From Acidobacteriota bacterium (GTDB taxonomy: Bacteria > Acidobacteriota > Terriglobia > Terriglobales > Acidobacteriaceae): a stretch of 7,478 nucleotides of DNA. Shown here piece after piece: positions 1 to 5,198 of this stretch. The notes under the pieces are model-generated. The model worked only from the letters and a program-made list of their open reading frames with translations, was not told the DNA's origin and searched no databases. The stretch is from contig QIAR01000142.1 in assembly GCA_003225595.1 (NCBI GenBank), forward strand, positions 1-7,478, given 5' to 3'. The position numbers were made by a program, and so were the translations under genes. The stretch's first letter is position 1, and every line of letters starts with the position of its first letter.

Positions 1-130
1 GCAGTAGGCCGCCGCGGGCCAGTAAGCCTAATGTGGCTACCGTAGCGTATAGGTTCAGTCCGGCCGCGAAGCTAGTCGCAACCAACAGTGCCAATAGCTC
101 GTTGGCCGAGACTTTCACACCTTCCAGCAT
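1..130 (-). CDS. DUF4126-like integral membrane protein, N-terminal fragment (cut by left window edge)
   Basis: Reading the minus strand from an ATG at 130 gives 43 open codons to the window edge. Residues 10-37 are a hydrophobic stretch containing ELLALLVATSF, AAGLNLYATVATLGLL and then AR. The G-L-N-L-Y-A-T segment after a short helix resembles the N-terminus of DUF4126 membrane proteins as I remember them. The family's function is unknown; members are small multi-helix inner-membrane proteins, so most of this gene lies outside the window. No convincing Shine-Dalgarno sequence precedes the ATG. An in-frame GTG at codon 5 is an alternative start. The terminator at 202-232 separates it from the upstream 75-aa gene, so it probably has its own promoter between about 131 and 200; a weak candidate on the minus strand is TTGCAG with TAGAAC 18 bp downstream. 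Family assignment rests on 43 residues only. Confidence 0.65.
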   Translation of the reverse strand, partial: MLEGVKVSANELLALLVATSFAAGLNLYATVATLGLLARGGLL

Positions 131-201
131 ACAGGAAGCGAAAATGGCACGACGTGCAGCGCCGGACCGAAGAGTTCTAACAGGCTTGGCGTTTGTGCTG
201 C

Positions 202-232
202 AAAAGCAAAAAGGGCCGCCGACTGGCGACCC
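202..232 (-). terminator. Rho-independent terminator of the 75-aa gene
   Basis: On the minus strand, starting 20 bp after the TAA stop, GGGTCGCC and GGCGGCCC form an 8-bp stem (one G-U pair) closed by a 4-nt AGTC loop. The 3' arm is followed immediately by TTTTTGCTTTT. Stem arms are 225-232 and 213-220, and the U tract runs through 202-212. This is a classical intrinsic terminator seen directly in the sequence. It insulates the 75-aa gene from the DUF4126-like gene beyond it. On the plus strand no T run follows the stem, so it should work in one direction only. Confidence 0.85.
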
Positions 233-252
233 TGGTCCTTGGCTAGCCCGCC

Positions 253-480
253 TTACAGGGTGGACTCAATCTCGAATCCCCAGGCTTCCAGAAGAGGCTC
301 AGGGATGTACTTGGAATTCTTGTTACGGCGCGCCCATTCCCGCAGTCGAGTAGACCGCAAATACTGGTCGGGGGACAGCTTATACTCGCGCACCACTTGT
401 TCGAATTCAGTAACCGTAGGGGTAATGGGCCCGATGGGCTCGGGCTTGCCCCAGTTCGGATTTCCACGTCGTCTGGCCAT
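253..480 (-). CDS. Conserved hypothetical small basic protein, 75 aa
   Basis: The protein begins MARRRGNPNWGKPEP and ends EPLLEAWGFEIESTL. I recognise this pattern as a small protein recurrent in Acidobacteriota genomes, but I know of no assigned function. It is soluble, with no signal peptide or membrane segment. A basic, Pro/Gly/Trp-rich N-terminus (residues 1-15) is followed by a probably helical region containing TEFEQVVREYKL, then STRLREWARRNKNSKYIPEP. The basic clusters would suit nucleic-acid or ribosome binding, but that is inference. The ATG at 480 was chosen over a longer frame reaching back to 567: AAGGTAAGGGG lies upstream with about 10 nt spacing, the family as I remember it starts at MARRRGN, and the extra 29 residues look like translated leader. 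A strong terminator follows at 202-232 and a good minus-strand promoter lies at 637-666, implying an approximately 150-nt leader and a monocistronic mRNA. Confidence 0.8.
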   Translation of the reverse strand: MARRRGNPNWGKPEPIGPITPTVTEFEQVVREYKLSPDQYLRSTRLREWARRNKNSKYIPEPLLEAWGFEIESTL

Positions 481-552
481 GAAAAAGACGCCCCTTACCT
501 TGAAATGAATTCCCGTATTAGGAACTTCTAAAACTCTTAGATTCGCCTGAAG

Positions 553-622
553 CTGTCGGGGATTCACGCTAAAAGCAACCGCTCGACAGAAAAAAGAGGC
601 CCAACTGACAGACCTATGGCCT
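553..622 (-). promoter_or_regulatory. Structured leader of the 75-aa gene (two potential hairpins, one attenuator-like)
   Basis: Read on the minus strand downstream of the 637-666 promoter, AGGCC (618-622) pairs with GGCCT (597-601) and is followed by CTTTTTT, an attenuator-like arrangement beginning only about 8 nt from the predicted transcript start. The stem is short (5 bp) and the loop long (16 nt), so it may be weak. Next, CTGTCG (584-589) pairs with CGACAG (553-558), with partial inner pairing of GGTT with AATCC and of GC with GC. The arms are visible; a regulatory role is inference. I could not match the structure to a named riboswitch class. Confidence 0.35.
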
Positions 623-636
623 ATCGGAAGCTCGTG

Positions 637-672
637 ATTCTATTGCGATTCCGCCCCTAAAGTCAATAGAAT
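637..672. promoter_or_regulatory. Symmetric, apparently bidirectional sigma70-type promoter
   Basis: A perfect 9-bp inverted repeat, ATTCTATTG (637-645) and CAATAGAAT (664-672), is separated by 18 bp. On the minus strand it contains TTGACT (661-666), an 18-bp spacer and TAGAAT (637-642), each box matching 5 of 6 consensus bases. On the plus strand the same dyad gives TTGCGA (643-648), 18 bp and TAGAAT (667-672), a weaker -35 with 4 of 6. The -10 of each strand overlaps the -35 of the other. The minus-strand promoter would serve the 75-aa gene (start at 480). The plus-strand transcript would run toward the PilZ gene through a leader of about 285 nt. The dyad could instead be a repressor operator over the stronger minus-strand promoter. 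Confidence 0.55.
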
Positions 673-894
673 TCTACCCCTTCCCGAGCACCGAAAGGCT
701 CGGCTATAAGTCATTGAAAATACGACATCGAAGACTGGCACGTGAGTTAAACTACTCCATAATGGGCTCGTTCTAAACGACCTCATGCCGGGAGGCACTT
801 GCGATTCTTAAGTACCGAGGTTTTGGTGCTGATGTTGCAGGCTCAAGACTTACGGCCTGACACTCTCCGCCTTATGGCGAATGAGCCAGGCCAG

Positions 895-910
895 GATTAC
901 TCCGGTAATC
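895..910. promoter_or_regulatory. Dyad GATTAC-N4-GTAATC, candidate operator upstream of the PilZ gene
   Basis: A perfect 6-bp inverted repeat with a TCCG centre spans 895-910. It ends 19 bp upstream of the TTGACC box at 930, which is a typical activator position, centred about 62 bp before the predicted transcription start. It could also be a small hairpin in a longer transcript from the 643-672 promoter. No regulator is identifiable from the site alone. Confidence 0.35.
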
Positions 911-929
911 GCCGAATGTGTGAGTTCCA

Positions 930-958
930 TTGACCGATTGGGTCCACCTCCGTAGAGT
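930..958 (+). promoter_or_regulatory. Promoter of the REC-PilZ-PilZ gene, predicted to give a leaderless mRNA
   Basis: TTGACC (930-935, 5 of 6 consensus) and TAGAGT (953-958, 4 of 6) are separated by exactly 17 bp. The ATG begins at 965, only 6 nt after the -10 box, so the expected start site falls on or within a base or two of the A of the ATG. Consistent with this, only a poor purine stretch and no real Shine-Dalgarno sequence precedes the ATG. The boxes are visible; activity and leaderless translation are inference. Confidence 0.5.
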
Positions 959-964
959 GCGCAT

Positions 965-2104
965 ATGGGTCTGAAGTCTCTGGTGCTGTGTTCGGATGAG
1001 AAGATCGTGCGTGTTCTGCGCCGCGTTCTCAGTGATTTGGAAGTTGGAGTTGAACAGTGTGCCGAGGCAGATGCTGCCATCCGCAAGCTCACCCGCGAAA
1101 GATTTGAAGCCGTTGTTGTTGACTGTGCCGATCAGGAAGTGGCCATCCGGGTTTTCAAGAGCGTGCGGACTGCGCCTTGTAACAAGAGGGCCATTGCCGT
1201 AGCCATCGTTGACGGGCAGACGGGGTTACGGAGCGCCTTCGACATGGGGGCGCACTTTGTCCTCTATAAACCGATTTCTACGGAACGTTGGAAGGCGAGT
1301 TTTCGCGCAGCCCGCGCCTTGATGAAACGCGAGCGCCGCCACAATTCCCGCATACCCATTCAAATGCCCGTTCTCTTCAGCGCCGTCGGTCAGCGCGCAA
1401 CCTCTATCGACTTAAGCGAGGGAGGAATGGCGGTACAGTGCCCCCGAAGCCCGAAGGAGTCAGGCCCTATGCGCCTCAGCTTCACACTTCCGGGCTCGAG
1501 CGACGCTCTCGAACTCTATGGCGAGATCGCTTGGCAGACTGCCAGCGGACAAATCGGCATCCGATTCATCGACTTGTCTACCGAGATGCTCCGGCAATTG
1601 AAGACATGGATCAACGACAATGCCCCTGAAGGGGAGAAGGATGATCCACCCGTCAGCTGTCGACTGACTGACCTCAGCTTGGGTGGATGCTATGTGGAGC
1701 TAAGCTCGCCATTTCCGGTGCGCACACGCATCGTGCTGTCGACGCGTGTGGACGACCTCGAAGTGCGTGCGGACGGCCTCGTGCGCCTCATGCATCCTGA
1801 GACCGGGATGGGAGTCGAATTTAGACGGGGGACGGCGCAGCAACGCGTGTCGCTGGAGAAATTTCTTCATGCCTTAATGAAAAACCAGGGCGCGCTTCCC
1901 GAACTCCTGGTTGAGCCCGAGGGTTTGGAATCCGATGTCGGCCAGACGGGCGCGGCGGCGAAGCTCGCGCAAGAAGTACACGACCCCCTCCTGGATCTCT
2001 TCAAAAAGAAAGCCGAGCTTGCAACCGAGGCTTTCCTGGGCGAACTGCGCAAGCAACGTCGCTCACAATCGCTGGACCCTACCGAGATCGTTATCGAATT
2101 TTAA
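965..2104 (+). CDS. Receiver-like domain plus tandem PilZ domains, putative c-di-GMP effector
   Basis: A 379-aa cytoplasmic protein without signal or membrane segments. Residues 4-118 form a receiver-like domain: acidic pair D11/E12, candidate phosphoacceptor D53 in VVVDC and conserved lysine K102 in YKP, so phosphorylation is possible although the fold is divergent. Residues 122-218 form the first PilZ domain with both c-di-GMP signatures, RxxxR (R125-R129) and DxSxxG (D149-G154). Residues 227-308 form a second PilZ domain that keeps DLSLGG (236-241) but has no RxxxR motif ahead of it, so it is probably structural or a dimerisation module. A low-complexity linker and charged helix (about 312-379) complete it. 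The known role of such proteins is to couple c-di-GMP to motility, secretion or surface polymers; the output here is unknown, with no DNA-binding or enzyme domain visible. It converges with the barrel gene across a 32-bp gap without a visible terminator. Confidence 0.85.
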   Translation: MGLKSLVLCSDEKIVRVLRRVLSDLEVGVEQCAEADAAIRKLTRERFEAVVVDCADQEVAIRVFKSVRTAPCNKRAIAVAIVDGQTGLRSAFDMGAHFVLYKPISTERWKASFRAARALMKRERRHNSRIPIQMPVLFSAVGQRATSIDLSEGGMAVQCPRSPKESGPMRLSFTLPGSSDALELYGEIAWQTASGQIGIRFIDLSTEMLRQLKTWINDNAPEGEKDDPPVSCRLTDLSLGGCYVELSSPFPVRTRIVLSTRVDDLEVRADGLVRLMHPETGMGVEFRRGTAQQRVSLEKFLHALMKNQGALPELLVEPEGLESDVGQTGAAAKLAQEVHDPLLDLFKKKAELATEAFLGELRKQRRSQSLDPTEIVIEF

Positions 2105-2136
2105 CCTCCCAAAAGACCATTCTTATCTCTCAATTT

Positions 2137-3018
2137 TCAATGTCGGCGAGCGGTTGGCCTTCTGAACAGGGATGTGAGGTCAAGTCCAACCGTGACCGTG
2201 GCCGCGTCCTGGTCGAGCTTAATGCTGTGACTATAGCCAGGCTCGAGATAGAAGAAACGCGAAGGCTGGATTCTTAGCCATGCGGAGTAACCACGATCAT
2301 GGGTCACCAGCGAAGCGTCGGGTGTCAGCGGCACACCCTGGACATTGTTGGGAGGCCTCTTGCCATAAATCTTCTGCGGGCCCGATGGTTCCAGCGCATA
2401 GTACGATCCGCCCACTTTGACACCTCGCATCACGGTGAAGTCTGCCCCGCCTTCGAGGTCCGCGATGAAGCCCAGGGTCTTAAAGAGTTGAGTGAGCCGG
2501 AAGGGCTGCGACAGGAGACGCGTATCCAGAATTCCATTTCCGATTCCGGCGTTCACAAATGGGGTGAACCTGTAAATCGGGCGGTCGAAATGATTGAACC
2601 AGTTGATCCCCGCCCTTCCAGTGCTGAAAGCGCCCGTTTCTCGAGCGGGTATGGAGACCGTGATTGCGGTCGAGTAGTTCACGACGGGATTGTCCGCGGT
2701 CAAACGTAAGTCCAAGTACGGATCGCCCAGTTCGTTGTCCCACTGATGCGTCTGGCCGGGTAACGTGGGGCGCACGAAGTAGACGGGGATGCCCACATCC
2801 ATACCCACATGCTTATTGAAGTCATAGCCAATATTTGTGTCCAGAACGACAAATTGTCCCGAATCGCCAGTGCTGGCTCGAGCTTCTTCGTAGGCTGTGA
2901 ATCCCTTGTAGTTGACATCGGTGGTTTGCGCCCAGAGACCGGTGGCACCCAGAACAATTAAGACGAAGATCGCGCTCAGAATCGGCAATCTGGATTGGCT
3001 CACATTTCGAAAGTCCAT
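2137..3018 (-). CDS. Putative outer-membrane beta-barrel protein, 293 aa
   Basis: The ATG at 3018 is preferred over a longer frame opening at 3087 because GGAGAG sits about 7 nt before it and a clean signal peptide begins there: MDFRN, a hydrophobic core (residues 11-28), and cleavage after LWA at residue 30. The mature part (31-293) shows alternating hydrophobic/polar strands with many aromatic and glycine residues, for example QFVVLDTNIGYDF, STAITVSIPA, RFTPFVNAGIGNG, VKVGGSYYALEP and AATVTVGLDL. This pattern fits an outer-membrane barrel or porin-like protein, and I do not recognise a specific substrate. The last strand ends at F285 and is followed by a short basic tail RRPTARRH, unusual because many barrels end on an aromatic residue. 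It lies 133 bp downstream of the repeat-protein gene on the same strand and may be co-expressed. Alternatives are a periplasmic beta protein or a lipid-binding jelly-roll. Confidence 0.65.
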   Translation of the reverse strand: MDFRNVSQSRLPILSAIFVLIVLGATGLWAQTTDVNYKGFTAYEEARASTGDSGQFVVLDTNIGYDFNKHVGMDVGIPVYFVRPTLPGQTHQWDNELGDPYLDLRLTADNPVVNYSTAITVSIPARETGAFSTGRAGINWFNHFDRPIYRFTPFVNAGIGNGILDTRLLSQPFRLTQLFKTLGFIADLEGGADFTVMRGVKVGGSYYALEPSGPQKIYGKRPPNNVQGVPLTPDASLVTHDRGYSAWLRIQPSRFFYLEPGYSHSIKLDQDAATVTVGLDLTSLFRRPTARRH

Positions 3019-3043
3019 GCTTTCTCTCCGTTCTAAAAAGATG

Positions 3044-3088
3044 CTTTGGCGCGGCCTAATTTTCCCTTTGGCGGTGATGAAGGCCAAA
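3044..3088. promoter_or_regulatory. Three TTTGGC half-sites upstream of the beta-barrel gene
   Basis: CTTTGGCG occurs at 3044-3051 and again at 3066-3073, exactly 22 bp apart, about two helical turns. An inverted GCCAAA follows at 3083-3088, making TTTGGC-N10-GCCAAA over 3067-3088. The cluster lies 26-70 bp upstream of the barrel gene start codon on the minus strand, where a promoter would be expected. No convincing -35/-10 pair was found there, so this is an operator candidate only. Confidence 0.3.
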
Positions 3089-3151
3089 CAAGGAAAGCAG
3101 GAGGCCGGGTGGTGCGGCCCCCCGCATGAGATTCAACAGCCCTCACACTCT

Positions 3152-4627
3152 TCATTGAGGGTGATTCGCTTTAAGGGACTCCTTCTCCTCAATTTTTGTC
3201 TTGTGCTTGTCTTTTTTGTCCTTCTTGTGATGATCATTCTTCTTGCCGTGATTATCCTTCTTCCCGTGATTATCGTTGCGATGAGCATCACGGTCTTTGC
3301 CCACGTCGTGCCGCTCCAAGCGTGCTTCTCGCGGCATGAATCGCGATGGATTTTCTCTTACCTCCTCGCGCACTTCAGGGTGGTTCTTCAGGAACGAGCG
3401 CAGATCCTTATGTTTTTTGACGAACTCCGGATCGTTCACTAGCGCGGGGTTCTGCCGTAGCTCCTTCGCGATATCTTTGTGGTGGTCCAGGAACCGATCG
3501 AAGGTCTCGACCTCCCGGGTTGACAGGTCTGCTGGGCGGTTTTCCGTGCTCTCGAAACGTTGCTCACGCTGCATGAAATACCGCGGGGTTTCTCTAATCT
3601 CTTCGCGCACTCCCGGATGGCTGGCCAGGAAGGCGCGCAGATCAGGATGGTTTTCCACCCACTCCGGGTTATTGATCAGCGACGGATTTGCCTGCAACTG
3701 CTTGGCGATTTCCGGATGAGTATCCAGGAACCGGTCGAAGTTGGCGAGCTCCTGACGCGTAATATCCGGGTTCGGGTTCCCTGGGCGGTTTTCGGTGTTC
3801 TCGAAGCGTCGCTCGCGCTGCATGAAAAAGCGCGGGGTTTCCTGAATCTCTTCGCGCACCCCCGGATGGCTGGCCAGGAACGCCCGCAGATCAGGATGGT
3901 TTTCCACCCACTCCGGGTTGTTGATCAGCGAAGGGTTAGCCTGCAACTGCTTGGCGATCTCCGGATGAGTATCCAGGAACCGGTCGAAGTTGGCGAGTTC
4001 CTGACGCGTAATATCCGGGTTGGGGTTACCTGGGCGGTTTTCGTTGTTCTCGAAGCGTTGCTCCCGCTGCATGAAAAAGCGCGGGGTTTCCTGAATCTCT
4101 TCGCGCACTCCCGGATGGCTGGCCAGGAAGGCGCGCAGATCAGGATGGTTTTCCACCCACTCCGGGTTGTTGATCAACGAAGGGTTAGCCTGCAACTGCT
4201 TGGCGATCTCCGGATGAGTGTCCAGGAACCGGTCGAAGTTGGCGAGTTCCTGACGCGTAATATCCGGGTTGGGGTTACCTGGGCGGCTTTCGGAATTTTC
4301 AAACCGTCGCTCGCGCTCCATGAAGAAGCGCGGGGTTTCTTGAATCTCCTCACGCACTCCCGGATGGCTGGCCAGGAACGCCCGTAGGTCAGGATGGTTT
4401 TCCATCCACTCCGCGTTGTTGATCAGCGAGGGGTTGGCCTGCAACTGCTTGGCGATTTCCGGATGGGTGTCCAGGAACCGGTCAAAGTTGGCGAGTTCCT
4501 GACGCGTAATATCCGGGTTCGGAGTCTGCTGCGGGACCTGCTGGGCAACCACGGGCAAGCTACCCAAGCCGAGGCTTAAGCCCCATAAGAGGATGGCGCT
4601 ATGTAAATGCTTGCGTAAATTTCCCAT
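3152..4627 (-). CDS. Exported HP-repeat protein with four 83-aa repeats and a His/Lys-rich tail, 491 aa
   Basis: The start is placed at the ATG at 4627, because AAGGAGGTG lies upstream (about 12 nt from the end of GGAGG to the ATG) and a signal peptide begins there: charged MGNLRKHLH, a hydrophobic core to residue 27, cleavage after VVA at 28. A GTG at 4684 would add 19 residues that spoil the signal. Residues 37-368 are four nearly identical 83-aa units starting NPDITRQELANFDRFLD. Residues 367-438 are a diverged fifth unit (TREVETFDRFLDHH). Each unit looks alpha-helical and contains two related HPx(I/L)xxxLxxxP motifs 23 residues apart. The tail (439-491) has 8 His and 14 Lys, including tandem DNHGKK. 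I recall similar HP-repeat proteins from Acidobacteriota but no assigned function. Location is probably periplasmic or extracellular. The tail might bind metals, phosphate or anionic polymers; that is inference. Confidence 0.8.
   Translation of the reverse strand: MGNLRKHLHSAILLWGLSLGLGSLPVVAQQVPQQTPNPDITRQELANFDRFLDTHPEIAKQLQANPSLINNAEWMENHPDLRAFLASHPGVREEIQETPRFFMERERRFENSESRPGNPNPDITRQELANFDRFLDTHPEIAKQLQANPSLINNPEWVENHPDLRAFLASHPGVREEIQETPRFFMQREQRFENNENRPGNPNPDITRQELANFDRFLDTHPEIAKQLQANPSLINNPEWVENHPDLRAFLASHPGVREEIQETPRFFMQRERRFENTENRPGNPNPDITRQELANFDRFLDTHPEIAKQLQANPSLINNPEWVENHPDLRAFLASHPGVREEIRETPRYFMQREQRFESTENRPADLSTREVETFDRFLDHHKDIAKELRQNPALVNDPEFVKKHKDLRSFLKNHPEVREEVRENPSRFMPREARLERHDVGKDRDAHRNDNHGKKDNHGKKNDHHKKDKKDKHKTKIEEKESLKANHPQ
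3314..4519 (-). repeat. Coding tandem repeat, 249-bp period, four close copies plus one diverged
   Basis: In protein order the copies are 4271-4519, 4022-4270, 3773-4021 and 3524-3772; the diverged fifth covers about 3314-3529. Landmark CCTGACGCGT recurs at 3751, 4000, 4249 and 4498, always 249 bp apart, which keeps the reading frame. By hand count the second and third copies differ at about 10 of 249 positions, of which about 8 are silent. Copy boundaries depend on the chosen phase. Confidence 0.95.
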
Positions 4628-4817
4628 AGCTGTTCGACACCTCCTTGAGAAGTTGTCTTGAAGAACTGATATTCGGATGCGCACGATTGCGCCTTAGGTT
4701 AGGGAGGTCGGCAAGTTTGACCAGATTTTACAGGGCTGAACAGTGTGGAATACAGGCGAAGAACAGACCTTCTACATGGTTTACTGTAGGCGCAGCGGGT
4801 AAGGCGCCCAAGGAGTA

Positions 4818-5198
4818 TTAAGCCGCGAGCAGCGCCACACCGCCTGCGACGAGCAGGGCAGCGAGCCAGCGCCGCCGATCCACGCGCTCTTGCAGAAAAA
4901 TCCGAGCCGCGATCGCATTGGCGACAAAAGTGAGAGAAGCAGAAGCCGGCGCCACCAGGCTGACATCTCCCCACGATAACCCGAAGAGCAGGCTGTAAAA
5001 GGCCAAAGCCATGGCCACAAGGCCGAGCAGGAACTGAGGCTTGCGCAGAACTCGCGCCAGCAGGGCCATCAGTCCGCCGCGTCGCCAGAGCTCGCCGACA
5101 TCGCCTACTTGTTTCATCGCATGAGAAAGCAGCACATCGCCCGTGGTAGAGGCCAAAACGATGACCACGATCGCGCTCCATGTGTATAACTGCTTCAC
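4818..5198 (-). CDS. EamA/SMR-like four-helix half-transporter B, 126 aa
   Basis: The GTG start at 5198 overlaps the TGA of the preceding gene in the tetranucleotide GTGA, and AGGATGGG lies just upstream, so translation is probably coupled. Four membrane helices are predicted at about 8-27, 55-75, 79-98 and 110-126. The first carries an acidic residue in TGDVLLSHAMK (D21), in the region where SMR transporters keep their essential glutamate. Family-typical LSWGDVSLVAPAS spans helices 2-3, and QERVDRRRWLA leads into helix 4. Loops 1 and 3 are strongly basic (R39, R40, R49, R52, K53; R105, R108-R110), predicting both termini outside by the positive-inside rule. At half the size of a ten-helix DMT protein it must work as a dimer, most likely with half-transporter A. 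Relatives include SMR pairs and the lipid flippase subunits ArnE/ArnF. Substrate is inferred only from hpnJ. Confidence 0.85.
   Translation of the reverse strand: MKQLYTWSAIVVIVLASTTGDVLLSHAMKQVGDVGELWRRGGLMALLARVLRKPQFLLGLVAMALAFYSLLFGLSWGDVSLVAPASASLTFVANAIAARIFLQERVDRRRWLAALLVAGGVALLAA

Larger units (their letters stand above)
481..964. other. Intergenic region between divergent 75-aa and REC-PilZ genes
   Basis: This 484-bp stretch has no convincing protein gene. From left to right it holds the leader of the 75-aa gene with its hairpins, the symmetric promoter at 637-672, a 6-bp GC-rich hairpin (CCGAGC 684-689 with GCTCGG 698-703, 8-nt loop), a largely featureless part from about 704 to 890, a 16-bp dyad at 895-910, and the promoter-like boxes at 930-958. 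I checked the leader by eye for the conserved GEMM-type c-di-GMP riboswitch core because of the PilZ gene and did not find it. Confidence 0.7.

Noticed and set aside
33..353. Plus-strand frame of 106 codons at the left edge
   Set aside because: It overlaps the better-supported DUF4126-like gene start, the terminator and the 75-aa gene on the other strand, and has no ribosome binding site.
684..703. CCGAGC/GCTCGG hairpin as a terminator or a c-di-GMP riboswitch piece
   Set aside because: No T run on either strand, and the conserved GEMM core is not recognisable in the surrounding leader.
832..933. 33-codon plus-strand frame upstream of the PilZ gene (MLQAQDLRPDTLRLMANEPG...)
   Set aside because: Only a weak GAGG 11 nt upstream supports it, it overlaps the dyad at 895-910 and the -35 box at 930, and the composition gives no domain signal.
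3140..3161. CCCTCA/TGAGGG hairpin spanning the stop codon of the repeat gene as a terminator
   Set aside because: A 6-bp stem with a 10-nt loop and no following T run; read-through into the barrel gene cannot be excluded.
3238..3274. Short repeated DNHGKK-coding segments considered as a CRISPR-like or regulatory repeat
   Set aside because: They are in frame within the repeat protein's basic tail and are simply low-complexity coding sequence.
3560..4579. Long open frames on the plus strand (3560-4387 and 4394-4579) opposite the repeat gene
   Set aside because: They mirror the 249-bp repeats, have no ribosome binding site, and the minus-strand frame has a signal peptide, strong Shine-Dalgarno sequence and mostly silent differences between copies.
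4679..4692. GCGCA-CGAT-TGCGC hairpin upstream of the repeat gene
   Set aside because: Only 5 bp, with no promoter boxes placed around it; likely chance in GC-rich sequence.
4772..4789. CTACA/TGTAG hairpin downstream of half-transporter B as a terminator
   Set aside because: The stem is only 5 bp with an 8-nt loop and no T run follows on the minus strand.
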